A stretch of DNA of 28,820 nucleotides from CAYQAE01 sp964415445 [NCBI: uncultured archaeon] (lineage in GTDB: Archaea; CAYQAE01), in contig CAYQAE010000002.1 of the NCBI GenBank assembly GCA_964415445.1, positions 32,077-60,896 on the forward strand, written 5' to 3'. Both the position numbers and the translations under genes were made by a program. Numbering within the stretch: position 1 is the stretch's first letter; the number at the start of each line of letters is the position of its first letter. This document shows positions 1 through 8,605 of the stretch, piece by piece. Below the pieces are notes generated by a model, which did no database searches, was not told the origin of the DNA, and worked only from the letters and a program-made list of their open reading frames with translations.

Positions 1-103
1 CAATGATACATCTTTCCTTTTTATTTAACTCATCTTGATTAAATAAATCTTCAAAAGCAATAAAAAAATCCTTCTTCTCCTGATCCACTTTTTGCAGCAT
101 CAT
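1..103 (-). CDS. Partial CDS, N-terminus of an unidentified protein (runs off left edge)
   Basis: An open frame reads leftward from ATG codons at 103 and 100 to the window edge without a stop, giving 34 residues. They begin MMLQKVDQEKKDFF and end near LNKKERCII. The charged helix followed by a KKxR-II stretch resembles the start of carboxymuconolactone decarboxylase/AhpD-like proteins, but that is only a guess because the diagnostic CxxC region would lie outside the window. There is no Shine-Dalgarno sequence; a TATA-like box lies about 22 nt upstream (121-128, minus strand), which would suit a leaderless mRNA. The gap to the end of alaS at 240 holds nothing else I can identify. Confidence 0.45.
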   Translation of the reverse strand, partial: MMLQKVDQEKKDFFIAFEDLFNQDELNKKERCII

Positions 104-239
104 AGATTTAGCAAAGCTAAATTATAAATGGATCAAATAGCTTCACAGAAGCCAACTAAATCTGAGATAAAAATCTCAAAAAATATACTTACATATTATA
201 CATACAGTATAAAAATCTAATTATTTAAAAATTAAAACA

Positions 240-2903
240 TTATTTTTCCAAAAGAGTATGAATATGCCCCTTTATTGAACTTATATCTCCTTGAATAATT
301 TTACCTTGAGCTATTTTATCTGACCCACCGCCCTTTAGTCTAAATTTAGAATTTAGAGAATCGATTAATTCTTTGGCATTTATTTTATTCTTTCTACTAG
401 ATGAAACTACAAAAAAATTATCTTCATTTGCCAAAAATATCAAAGAATTCTCTTTTGTGCTCTTCTTTGCTAGTTTTCTAAGTCCACCTACATCTAATCC
501 TTCAATTTTATCGATAAAAACCTTATATCTACCAACATCTTCAAATTCAAGTGATTTTGATTTGCTCTCTGCAATTTTTTTCTTTAATTTTTCAATTTCT
601 TTTTTCTGAGACTTCCATTCTCTAAAAAATCTCTTTGCAACTTTTATAATATCATCTTCATCTGTGTCAAAAACTTCAGCTACTTTTTTTAATATAGCTT
701 CACGTTCTTTTAGATAATTCCAAGCTATTTTGTCACTACTGTATTCCAATCTAACTACACCATCTTGAATTCTCTCAGATCTAATAATATTAATTTTTCC
801 AACTTCAGAGGTATAATCACAATGCGTCCCACCACACGCTTCAATATCTAAATCAGATATCTTAACTATCCTTATAAATTTACCTGGAACAGCACCACCC
901 TGATAAATTCTAAATCCAAATCTAGATTCAGCTTCATTTCTCTCAAGTGTGAATTTTTCAATTTTTATATTTTGGTTAACTATATCATTTGCCACATTTT
1001 CAATCTCTCTTAATTGACTTTTAGATAAATTCTCATAATGTGTAATATCTAATCTTGCCTTGTTCATTTCTTTATATGCACCAGTCTGCCAGATATGATT
1101 TCCTAAAACTTTTTTTGCAGCAGCATTAATAATATGAGTTGCAGTATGGTGTTTGGTCAATGTTGATCTTCTGTTTTTATCAATTTTGCATAATACTTCT
1201 TTGTTTTTTGGAAGCTCATCCACTTCATGCACTATAACTTGTCCAAATTTCTCAACATTTAATACTCTTGATCTACCAATATATCCAACATCATTAATTT
1301 GTCCACCACTTGTAGGATAAAAAGCACTCTTATCTAGCACAACATAATTATCCTTAGAATAGATCACTTTTGCCCTAAATTCAAAGATAGGTTTATGATA
1401 TAAAATTTCAGTATCTTCTAATTTATCGATTCCTTCAATTTTTGATTCTCTTTTCTCTTTTTGCTCATCTGATTCCTTTGCTACTTTTGTAGTAAAATCA
1501 TCAGGAATCTCTACTTCAACATCACTAAATTCAGCCACGTTCTCAGGCAAAAGTCCATGGGTGTGCCAAAATAATTTCAAATCAGATTCAGGTATTTTTT
1601 TCAATTTATTCTTCTTTATATGCCTTTGCACTAATTTTTTTCCTCGCTTTAGAGTTTGGTGAAATTTCTTCTCTTCAACATCAACTAGCTCTAAAATTTC
1701 TTTTTGATTTTCTCTAAATTCAGGAAACTGATCAGACAAATCATCAATATGAATTTTTACTATATCTGTAAGTGGTATAGATAAATTTAAATTTTGTAGA
1801 GACCTTATTGCTTTTCTAATTAAAAGTCTCATCAGATATCCTTCTTTCACATTCGAAGGAACTACACTATCGCCTAATGCAAAGGTAATAGTTTTTGTAA
1901 AATCAGCAATTGCATAAATATTTTCAAAAGGAGAAATAAATTTTGAAATCTCATCTAAAGACATATTAAGTCTATTCGCAACTTCTTTTCTTATTTTTAT
2001 CAGATCTTTATTGGAATTTATATCATATAGACCAGCTAGCTTTGAATATTCAGATAGAATTTTAGTATCTGGCATATCTATATTTCCTTTTTCTTTTAGA
2101 AAATCTATAACAGGTTTGTGAATACAATCATATAGAGTAGGTGTCCCTTGAGATAGCCATACCCATCTTTCTAATCCATATCCTGTATCAATTACCTGCA
2201 TTGGCATCTTTGAATATTTTTCGCCATCGATAACAATATCTCCACTATCATTTCTTTCATATTGCATCAAAACTAAAGTTGCAATCTCTAGACCCCGCAC
2301 CATCATCTCATAAGCTGGGCCTGCATTACCTCCACCTGCCCAAGGATATTCTTTGTATATTATCTCCTCAGATGGAATACCTAAAGAAGTTGCAAATTCA
2401 TGGGCATACGATATTAATTCATCTTTCCAATAAATTGTGTTATCTTCAGTATTAAATGCATGATGTGCCATCATCTCAAAAATTGAACAATGTCTTCCAC
2501 TTTTTCCAACATTATCAATATCTCCAAATCGAATTGATGGTTGACTCATAGTTAGAGGGTTTTCAGGTGGATCTACAGTTCTATTTATTACCCAAGGTTG
2601 AAAACAATAGATTGATGCACCTGTATATAAAATATCATCACGCCATCTAGCAACTACCGGATATCTACTAATTCTAGTGTGTCCTTTTTTTTCAAAAAAC
2701 TCCAAAAATGCCTCCCGCATTGACTTTAGAGTATATTTTTTCTCAATTGCAGAATTGCCAATAAATGAATAATCATCACAAGGTGGATCACCGCAAGTTT
2801 CAAATTTACCTTGGGTCCAAAAATATTTAGCGCATTTTACACATTTTTTTCTTCTAAATCCTTCTTTTTCAAAAAGTTTAGTTGAATATTCATTTTGAGT
2901 CAT
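240..2903 (-). CDS. alaS: Alanyl-tRNA synthetase, archaeal type
   Basis: Charges tRNA-Ala with alanine in the cytoplasm. The 887-residue product has the archaeal AlaRS layout. An N-terminal extension carries Cys21, Cys24, Cys37 and Cys42 (CVKC and CGDPPC). The class II catalytic core follows, with the RFGDIDNVG motif 2 region near residue 125. The editing domain has HHTATH near residue 585 and CGGTHC near residue 690, which supply the zinc-binding His and Cys residues. The C-Ala end is Gly-rich (KGGGSDKIAQGK). Length and domain order are complete and no key residue is missing. The ATG start gives the expected archaeal N-terminus; a TATA-like stretch lies about 21 nt upstream (2918-2930) with little Shine-Dalgarno sequence, so the mRNA may be leaderless. 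It appears to be transcribed alone. Confidence 0.97.
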   Translation of the reverse strand: MTQNEYSTKLFEKEGFRRKKCVKCAKYFWTQGKFETCGDPPCDDYSFIGNSAIEKKYTLKSMREAFLEFFEKKGHTRISRYPVVARWRDDILYTGASIYCFQPWVINRTVDPPENPLTMSQPSIRFGDIDNVGKSGRHCSIFEMMAHHAFNTEDNTIYWKDELISYAHEFATSLGIPSEEIIYKEYPWAGGGNAGPAYEMMVRGLEIATLVLMQYERNDSGDIVIDGEKYSKMPMQVIDTGYGLERWVWLSQGTPTLYDCIHKPVIDFLKEKGNIDMPDTKILSEYSKLAGLYDINSNKDLIKIRKEVANRLNMSLDEISKFISPFENIYAIADFTKTITFALGDSVVPSNVKEGYLMRLLIRKAIRSLQNLNLSIPLTDIVKIHIDDLSDQFPEFRENQKEILELVDVEEKKFHQTLKRGKKLVQRHIKKNKLKKIPESDLKLFWHTHGLLPENVAEFSDVEVEIPDDFTTKVAKESDEQKEKRESKIEGIDKLEDTEILYHKPIFEFRAKVIYSKDNYVVLDKSAFYPTSGGQINDVGYIGRSRVLNVEKFGQVIVHEVDELPKNKEVLCKIDKNRRSTLTKHHTATHIINAAAKKVLGNHIWQTGAYKEMNKARLDITHYENLSKSQLREIENVANDIVNQNIKIEKFTLERNEAESRFGFRIYQGGAVPGKFIRIVKISDLDIEACGGTHCDYTSEVGKINIIRSERIQDGVVRLEYSSDKIAWNYLKEREAILKKVAEVFDTDEDDIIKVAKRFFREWKSQKKEIEKLKKKIAESKSKSLEFEDVGRYKVFIDKIEGLDVGGLRKLAKKSTKENSLIFLANEDNFFVVSSSRKNKINAKELIDSLNSKFRLKGGGSDKIAQGKIIQGDISSIKGHIHTLLEK

Positions 2904-3073
2904 TTTATCAGCTATTGATATATTTTAAAGTAAACATTTAAACTATTTTTACATAAATAGAATTTTTAATTTAGAGTAAAACATTCTTAAATAAAAAAAA
3001 CAAAATTGTAAATGATTATAAATAAAAATAAAAGGGCTCTGTAAAAAAAGAAAAAAATAATTTATTCTTATGA

Positions 3074-3334
3074 TTAATTTTTGCTCCACCACTCTTCTCC
3101 ACAAATCTTACATTTATATCTCTTAGCTAAGCCGACAGGTCCAAAATCATCTCTAACTTCAGCTTTATATAAAACTCTTCTATTTTTAGAATTGCAATTA
3201 GGACATTTCTTTATTGTTCTTATATAATATTTGGATTTTACTTTCAGCGACTTATATATAATCCACAATATTATACATAAAAATAATGCAACAGTAAAAA
3301 ACCAAGCCCAAGATATGATCTTTATTGAAATCAT
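3074..3334 (-). CDS. Membrane-anchored zinc-ribbon protein, unknown function
   Basis: An 86-residue protein with one hydrophobic segment (about residues 8-28) and then a C-terminal zinc ribbon made by Cys44/Cys47 (CPNC) and Cys75/Cys78 (CKIC). The order suggests a membrane-tethered ribbon, probably facing the cytoplasm given the Lys/Arg-rich stretch after the membrane segment. A strong Shine-Dalgarno sequence (GAGGTG, 3345-3350, minus strand) 10 nt before the ATG supports the start. It lies 170 bp upstream of alaS on the same strand, and shares a divergent intergenic region with thi4. I do not recognise a named family. Confidence 0.75.
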   Translation of the reverse strand: MISIKIISWAWFFTVALFLCIILWIIYKSLKVKSKYYIRTIKKCPNCNSKNRRVLYKAEVRDDFGPVGLAKRYKCKICGEEWWSKN

Positions 3335-3556
3335 ACCATAATTTCACCTCTTTTTATTTTGTTATTAAGATTAAAATAACCAATTACATAAAAGGCGACA
3401 ATTGAATTTATTAAACTCAAAAAAATTCTAAATTAGAATAGAAAAAGACGATACTATCATCTATAAAAAGATGTAAAGAAACTGAAAATAAAAACTTTTG
3501 TAAGAAAAATTTTCATCTCCTCCAGAGAAAACTATTTATTTCAAATGGATATGCAA

Positions 3557-3566
3557 CTATATATAG
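3557..3566 (+). promoter_or_regulatory. Candidate TATA box for the thi4 operon
   Basis: The sequence CTATATATAG lies about 70 nt before the thi4 ATG, in the roughly 300-bp divergent region 3335-3633. If used, it would give a leader of about 40 nt. Another AT-rich stretch near 3530 is an alternative. I saw no TPP-riboswitch core in the region. Read by eye only. Confidence 0.3.
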
Positions 3567-3633
3567 ATCTAAATTACTGTATTAGAAAAACAAACTACTT
3601 GCTGATATTAAAATTTAAAAAGATGTGAATTTG

Positions 3634-4407
3634 ATGAAACTAGATGATGTTAAAATATCTGAAGCTATAATAAAGAGATATACCAATAAATTATTAGACT
3701 ATCTTGAATGTGATGTTGCAATTGTAGGTGGTGGACCTGCCGGACTTACTGCAGCATATTATTTGGCAAAAAACAATAAAAAAGTCGTCCTATTTGAGAG
3801 AAAATTATCAATAGGCGGAGGTATGTGGGGCGGCGGTATAATGTTTAATGAAATTGTAGTCCAAGAAGAAGGAAAAAAAATCTTAGATGAATTTGAGATA
3901 ACTTCAAAAAATTTTGAAGATAAATACTACACAGCAGATTCAATTGAAGCCACAACAACTCTATGTTCTAGGGCTGCAAAAGCAGGTGCTACAATATTTA
4001 ATCTAATTTCAGTAGAAGATGTTATGATGGACTGTGACAAAATTACAGGATTAGTAATTAATTGGAGCTCAGTTGAGATGGCAAAACTTCATATTGATCC
4101 AATTACAATCAGATCAAAATATATAATAGATGCCACAGGCCACCCTGCAGAAATTGCAATGATAGTACAGAGAAAAACATCAGGATGTTTATGCACAGAT
4201 ACCGGGATGATTATGGGTGAGAAAGCAATGTGTGCAGAGCGAGGAGAGAAATTAATCCAAGAAAATACAAAAGAGATATATCCAGGGGTATATGCAGCAG
4301 GAATGTGTGCCAATGCTGTATTTGGTGCACCGAGGATGGGACCTATTTTTGGCGGAATGCTGATGAGTGGAAAAAAAGCAGCAGAATTAATATTGAAAAA
4401 ATTATAA
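3634..4407 (+). CDS. thi4: Thiamine thiazole synthase, archaeal Thi4 (His-type)
   Basis: Makes the thiazole moiety of thiamine from NAD and glycine. The 257-residue protein has an N-terminal Rossmann motif (VGGGPAGL, about residues 29-36), a second glycine-rich loop (IGGGMWGGG), and a C-terminal FAD/NAD-fold signature ([11 protein letters not shown]). The residue that donates sulfur in yeast Thi4 is Cys; here the equivalent stretch reads KLHIDP with His153, as in methanogen enzymes that use free sulfide catalytically. The frame opens at a GTG at 3625, but the ATG at 3634 gives the family-typical MKLDDVKIS start and has GTGA just upstream, so I use it. First gene of an operon with mptA. Confidence 0.95.
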   Translation: MKLDDVKISEAIIKRYTNKLLDYLECDVAIVGGGPAGLTAAYYLAKNNKKVVLFERKLSIGGGMWGGGIMFNEIVVQEEGKKILDEFEITSKNFEDKYYTADSIEATTTLCSRAAKAGATIFNLISVEDVMMDCDKITGLVINWSSVEMAKLHIDPITIRSKYIIDATGHPAEIAMIVQRKTSGCLCTDTGMIMGEKAMCAERGEKLIQENTKEIYPGVYAAGMCANAVFGAPRMGPIFGGMLMSGKKAAELILKKL

Positions 4408-4422
4408 TTTGGAGACAGACAA

Positions 4423-5331
4423 ATGAGTTTACCTGATGTGCAGAGCCATCTGCCAGATATAAAAGTAGATTTAAATAGAGCAGGAGTTACTGGAATTGTA
4501 AGATATGTTCCAATAAAAAGAGACAATTCTACCCACTATGCAAGAATTACTTTTAATATATATGTAGATGTACCCTCACATAGAAAAGGAATTGATATGT
4601 CTAGGATTCCAGAAACTATAACCGAAACTTTAGAAAATAAAGTGCTAGAAGCACAAAAAAGGAAATTTGGAGGAATTGAATATATCTGTAAAGATATCGC
4701 AGCATCTATTTTGAAAAAATTTAATTCATACTCAAAAAGCTGTGAAGTTGAAGCTGAAGCAGAAATTTCATTCATAGATAAAACTCCAGTAACTAAAAAA
4801 AAGACACAGCGTGGAGTAAAACTAATCTTTTTTATAGAAGCAAACCAAAATAAGGAAATTGAATTTATAAAAAAGCTAGGAGTTGAAAGTTTAGGATTCT
4901 CAGCATGCCCTTGTGCTCAAGAGCTAATTTTAGCAGATTCTAAAATTGATAAAAAACTTCTAGAGAAATTTCCAATAGCATCACACAATCAAAAGGCAAA
5001 TATATTAGTCCTGTTTAATCTTAAAAAACATAATATAGATATAGAATTATTTGATGTGCTAGAAGAGATTCACAAAGTAGTTCCACCTATTTTTGAAACT
5101 CTAAAGAGACCAGATGAATTAGAGACAGTAAAGCGAGCACATCTTAAACCCTGTTTTGTTGAGGATATAGTTAGAAAAATATCCAAAAAAATAGCTATCC
5201 GATTTAGAGACCTACCAAAAGATGTTAGAATAAACATTAGAGTAGATAATGCTGAAAGTATCCATAATCATTATGCTACAGCTGAGATGTCACAAAATTT
5301 AAGTAAGTTGATTGAACAATGCGAAAAATAG
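4423..5331 (+). CDS. mptA: GTP cyclohydrolase MptA (type IB, FolE2 family)
   Basis: Converts GTP to 7,8-dihydroneopterin 2',3'-cyclic phosphate, the first step towards methanopterin or archaeal folates. The 302-residue protein carries the family's VPSHRKGIDMSR region near residue 50 and the GFSACPCAQ segment with Cys162 and Cys164, where the family's metal-binding Cys lies. A conserved NAESIHNH motif is near the C-terminus. A GGAG Shine-Dalgarno sequence at 4411-4414 lies 8 nt before the ATG. It follows thi4 by 15 nt and overlaps the next gene by 13 nt, so the three are surely co-transcribed. Pterin synthesis implies a C1-carrier pathway, as in methanogens and many other euryarchaea. Confidence 0.95.
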   Translation: MSLPDVQSHLPDIKVDLNRAGVTGIVRYVPIKRDNSTHYARITFNIYVDVPSHRKGIDMSRIPETITETLENKVLEAQKRKFGGIEYICKDIAASILKKFNSYSKSCEVEAEAEISFIDKTPVTKKKTQRGVKLIFFIEANQNKEIEFIKKLGVESLGFSACPCAQELILADSKIDKKLLEKFPIASHNQKANILVLFNLKKHNIDIELFDVLEEIHKVVPPIFETLKRPDELETVKRAHLKPCFVEDIVRKISKKIAIRFRDLPKDVRINIRVDNAESIHNHYATAEMSQNLSKLIEQCEK

Positions 5332-5912
5332 AGATCAAACATATTGAAGAAGATATTAAATATGACGGAAGTCAAATTAAACCTCTTTGGGGATTTAAAA
5401 AGACAAATATTCAAGGAGATTCAATTATAACATTTATAGGCCCAATGGAAGTTAAAATTAATGAGATGCTAGATCAAAAAGATATAATTTACGAATCTGA
5501 TAAATCTGATACACTTATATCCTCTGATAAATCCCTAAATGTCATAATAGAGCATTTTGATACAAACTCAGCAAAAGTTGCTTTCCTGAGACAGAGAATT
5601 CTAACTTATCTTACATTTGAATATCTAAAAAAAGCTATAGAAAACCCAAAAAAACTCAAAAGAGATTACAGTGATATATACTTTGATGATAAAAAATTAT
5701 CAGTATCTATCGCCTCAGTCAGCCCAACTTGTATGAAAATTCATCTAGGTATAAATATATTATCTTCTGGCGCGCCAAATTATGTAAAAATTATAGGAAT
5801 AAGTGATTTAGGAATAAAAGATTACCCTAAATTTGCAAAAGACATATCAAAAAAATACAAAGATGAAATAGTCCAAATTGAAAATGATATATGTAAAATA
5901 AAAGCACTATAA
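5319..5912 (+). CDS. DUF366-family protein, unknown function
   Basis: A 197-residue soluble protein matching my recollection of archaeal family DUF366: the N-terminal KPLWGFKKTNIQGDSI stretch, a FIGPMEVK strand, and the C-terminal KIHLGINI and YPKFAKDI segments. It has no membrane segment or signal peptide. It starts inside mptA (13-nt overlap) with no convincing Shine-Dalgarno sequence, so translation is probably coupled to mptA. Position after thi4 and mptA hints at a role in cofactor (pterin or thiamine) metabolism, but that is inference from context only. The family assignment is from memory of motifs, without a search. Confidence 0.75.
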   Translation: MRKIEIKHIEEDIKYDGSQIKPLWGFKKTNIQGDSIITFIGPMEVKINEMLDQKDIIYESDKSDTLISSDKSLNVIIEHFDTNSAKVAFLRQRILTYLTFEYLKKAIENPKKLKRDYSDIYFDDKKLSVSIASVSPTCMKIHLGINILSSGAPNYVKIIGISDLGIKDYPKFAKDISKKYKDEIVQIENDICKIKAL

Positions 5913-5914
5913 AT

Positions 5915-6217
5915 TTATTTTGATTTCTTCTGTAGCTTTTTAATCTTTTTATTTAGAGAATCAACTCTCTCAATTAAAGTGTTTATAACACATTCATGAT
6001 CACAACCCAAGCATTCTTCTTCAACCTTAGGTAAGATGCATTTACCTTTATATTCCAGATGTAAGATTAAATCATTCAAACTTACTTCTCTATCTGAGAC
6101 CTCTTCTGCACCACACCATTCACAAATATGTTTATCTTTGATTATAAAAAGTTCTTTGTGAGTTTTGGATTTTCCACAGGTTGGACATTTCAATTTTAAA
6201 CTAACCTTTTGCAACAC
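5915..6217 (-). CDS. Zinc-ribbon protein with C-terminal coiled coil, coupled to rtcB
   Basis: A 100-residue protein with an N-terminal zinc ribbon (Cys11/Cys14, Cys32/Cys35), a second Cys cluster (Cys60, Cys69, Cys72, Cys76) and a Lys-rich helical tail likely to form a coiled coil (about residues 77-98). The GTG start at 6217 overlaps the end of rtcB by 17 nt; a TTG at 6193 is an alternative, since it lies just before the first CxxC. The overlap implies translation coupled to rtcB and a possible role in RNA repair or splicing, perhaps in RNA binding, but no function is known to me. It converges with the DUF366-like gene, leaving only 2 bp between the two stops. Confidence 0.75.
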   Translation of the reverse strand: MLQKVSLKLKCPTCGKSKTHKELFIIKDKHICEWCGAEEVSDREVSLNDLILHLEYKGKCILPKVEEECLGCDHECVINTLIERVDSLNKKIKKLQKKSK

Positions 6218-7646
6218 CTAAAGGCGTAGATTTTACAACTTTTTTAGATATATTTGCACGATCTACTACATCTACAACTATATTAATATCTTTATAAGAT
6301 CCTGGAGCTTCTTCTGCAACAACTGGCATTGATGCAGATTTTACATATATACCCTTTTTCATTAAATCTTCTTTTACCTTTGTGCCCCAAAATTTCTTTT
6401 TGGCTTTTGTTCTGCTCAATACTCTTCCTGCACCATGACATGAACTACCAAAAGTTGAATTCATAGCTTCATCTGTCCCTACAAGTACATAAGACGCCGT
6501 GCCCATATCTCCTGGTATAATTACAGGTTGCCCAACGCTGCGATATTTTGAGGGTACTTCTTCTCTATTTGGACCAAATGATCTAGTTGCACCTTTTCTA
6601 TGTACATATACTTTTTTATCTTTACCATCAATTTTGTGAGTCTCTAACTTTGCCATATTATGTGCTACATCATAAACTATACTTAAATCCATATCCTCTG
6701 CTGACTTCGACATTACATCTTCAAATGATTCTCTCACCCAATGAGTAATCATCTGCCGGTTAGTCCAGGCAAAATTTGCTGCTGCACACATTTCTTTAAA
6801 ATAATCTTGAGCCTCTTGTGATTCAGCTGGTGCACATGCTAATTCTCTATCAGGTAGCTGAATATTATATTTTTTTGTAGCTTTCTCCATTTTTCTAAGA
6901 TTATCAGAACATACTTGATGACCAAAACCTCTAGATCCAGTGTGGATTAAAACTAAAACTTGATCTTGATTATAAATACCAAATTTTTTAGCTACATCCT
7001 CTCTAAATATCTTATCTACTCTTTGTATCTCCAAAAAATGATTACCAGAGCCCAAACTACCTAATTGAGATAATCCTCGCTTTTTAGCTTTTTTACTAAC
7101 TAGGGATGAATCTGCAGACTTAAGACAACCGCCTTCTTCAATAGTTTCATTGTCTTTGTTCCAGCCATAACCATTTTCAACTGCCCATTTTACCCCATTA
7201 TCTAGGACCCCATCTATATCAGAATAACTTAATTTGATTTTTCCTTTACTACCTAAACCAGATGGAACATTTTTAAAAAAAGAATTTACTAAATCTTTAA
7301 TTTTAGGTCTTACATCTTTTGAAGTTAAATTAGTCTTAAGTAAGCGCACGCCACAATTAATATCGTATCCTACACCTCCGGGACTTATCACCCCTTCTTT
7401 GGCATCTAATGCTGCAATTCCACCAATACAAAAACCATAACCTTGATGACCCTCAGGCATTACAATTGAATTATTATAAATACCATCTAAATGAGCCATA
7501 TTTGCTGCTTGCTGTAGCGTTAAATCTTTTTTCATACTTTTAATTAATTCATCATTTGCATAAATTATTGCAGGTACTTTCATCCCATCTTGAAAATTTT
7601 TATCAATTTTATATCGATTATCATCAATTTTTTCTACTTTAACCAT
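6201..7646 (-). CDS. rtcB: RNA-splicing ligase RtcB
   Basis: Joins 2',3'-cyclic-phosphate and 5'-hydroxyl RNA ends with GTP and Mn2+, completing tRNA splicing and RNA repair. The 481-residue protein has all the landmarks: GGVGYDINCGVR with the metal-binding Cys, HTGSRGFGHQ, AHNMAKLETH, HRKGATRSFGP, and SSCHGAGR, whose His404 is the guanylylated nucleophile by alignment with the Pyrococcus enzyme. There is no intein and the length is typical. The ATG has GGTGAT just upstream (on the minus strand, around 7651-7656). It is divergent from the ArsC-like gene and is followed by an overlapping zinc-ribbon gene. Confidence 0.97.
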   Translation of the reverse strand: MVKVEKIDDNRYKIDKNFQDGMKVPAIIYANDELIKSMKKDLTLQQAANMAHLDGIYNNSIVMPEGHQGYGFCIGGIAALDAKEGVISPGGVGYDINCGVRLLKTNLTSKDVRPKIKDLVNSFFKNVPSGLGSKGKIKLSYSDIDGVLDNGVKWAVENGYGWNKDNETIEEGGCLKSADSSLVSKKAKKRGLSQLGSLGSGNHFLEIQRVDKIFREDVAKKFGIYNQDQVLVLIHTGSRGFGHQVCSDNLRKMEKATKKYNIQLPDRELACAPAESQEAQDYFKEMCAAANFAWTNRQMITHWVRESFEDVMSKSAEDMDLSIVYDVAHNMAKLETHKIDGKDKKVYVHRKGATRSFGPNREEVPSKYRSVGQPVIIPGDMGTASYVLVGTDEAMNSTFGSSCHGAGRVLSRTKAKKKFWGTKVKEDLMKKGIYVKSASMPVVAEEAPGSYKDINIVVDVVDRANISKKVVKSTPLGVAKG

Positions 7647-7698
7647 CTATATCACCAAAAAACAATCTAAATTCAATAAATTTGGAAGTTTAAAAAAG

Positions 7699-7708
7699 TT
7701 ATTAAATA
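7699..7708 (+). promoter_or_regulatory. Candidate TATA box of the ArsC-like gene
   Basis: TTATTAAATA is centred about 24 nt before the ATG at 7728. At that distance transcription would begin at or very near the start codon, giving a leaderless or nearly leaderless mRNA. There is little Shine-Dalgarno sequence in between. Confidence 0.4.
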
Positions 7709-7727
7709 CCAAAAAGAGTAGGTTTTA

Positions 7728-8114
7728 ATGAAAAAAATATTGTTTGTCTGTGTTGGAAATTCCTTAAGAAGTCAGATGGCAGAAGTTTTTTTTAATTATT
7801 ATTCAAAATCAAATAAAGCGAAAAGCGCAGGAACTAATCCTGCAATAGATGTAAGTTCTTCTGCTAAAAAATTAATGAAAGAAAAAGATATTAATATCGA
7901 CCATCAGTACCCTAAAAAGCTCACAGATGATATAATAAAAAACTCAGACATAATTATATCTATGGGATGTGGAGTAAACCTTTGCCCTACAAATAATTTA
8001 GATATTGAAGATTGGAATCTAGAAGATCCAATAAGAGAACCAATTGAAAAAATTAGAAAAATAAGAGATAAAATTGAAAAGAAAGTTATAAAGTTAATAA
8101 AAAAATTAGAATAA
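7728..8114 (+). CDS. ArsC-like / low-molecular-weight protein tyrosine phosphatase family protein
   Basis: A 128-residue protein of the LMW phosphatase fold. The P-loop CVGNSLR holds nucleophile Cys8 and Arg14 (CX5R). The C-terminal part has DWNLEDP, where Asp100 is the likely general acid. Arsenate reductases of this fold also use a Cys pair on a mobile loop; here Cys81 and Cys86 (MGCGVNLCP) are in that place, favouring an arsenate-reductase-type redox enzyme over a plain phosphatase. In the P-loop Leu13 stands where many ArsC proteins have Cys. No ars transporter or ArsR regulator is nearby, so the substrate is uncertain. Confidence 0.8.
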   Translation: MKKILFVCVGNSLRSQMAEVFFNYYSKSNKAKSAGTNPAIDVSSSAKKLMKEKDINIDHQYPKKLTDDIIKNSDIIISMGCGVNLCPTNNLDIEDWNLEDPIREPIEKIRKIRDKIEKKVIKLIKKLE

Positions 8115-8477
8115 TTATTTATCAATTTTTGAGAGTAAAGACCCAAGATGACTAGTTATAGCTAATAATGTCTTTTTAGTAAGTTCAGTTACCGAATCAT
8201 ATATTCCCTCTATAACTTTTTCAGGTATATTTTCATTTAATCCATGTCTATCTAAAAATGAACATAAAAGTTGGGGTCTTGAAAAGATACTTTCTAAACT
8301 TTCACGTAGTATTTCAATTACTTCTCCATTAAAGCGCTCCAATGAATAAATAATACCATAAACTTCATTCAATAAATCTACTACTGATGACTTAACCTGT
8401 GATAATATCATGATTTTCTTTTTTACATCATCTGAAATTTTTTTAGGCATAGGCATTAAATAACCATCATCTTCCAA
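8115..8477 (-). CDS. Small helical protein, unknown function
   Basis: A 120-residue, mostly helical protein I do not recognise, with no Cys-pair motif, signal peptide or membrane span. The start is a TTG at 8477, fixed by a strong Shine-Dalgarno sequence (TGAGGTG, 8486-8492, minus strand) 8 nt upstream. It converges with the ArsC-like gene with no gap between the two stops, and is divergent from the gene at 8606. Confidence 0.6.
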   Translation of the reverse strand: MEDDGYLMPMPKKISDDVKKKIMILSQVKSSVVDLLNEVYGIIYSLERFNGEVIEILRESLESIFSRPQLLCSFLDRHGLNENIPEKVIEGIYDSVTELTKKTLLAITSHLGSLLSKIDK

Positions 8478-8605
8478 TAGTGATACACCTCACATTTTCT
8501 AAATTTACTATAAACACTTAGGTTTTAATTACTTTATTTTTTGTAAGATTAAATATACAAATTTTAATATTCTACGATTATTCATACTATATTCAGTGAA
8601 AAAAA

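Noticed and set aside
3335-3633. Possible TPP riboswitch upstream of thi4
   Set aside because: I could not find the conserved CTGAGA and ACCTGA-type core sequences in this AT-rich region, so no riboswitch is claimed.
4089-4526. Long open frame on the minus strand over thi4 and mptA
   Set aside because: It lies opposite two clearly conserved genes, has a composition typical of antisense frames, and shows no family features.
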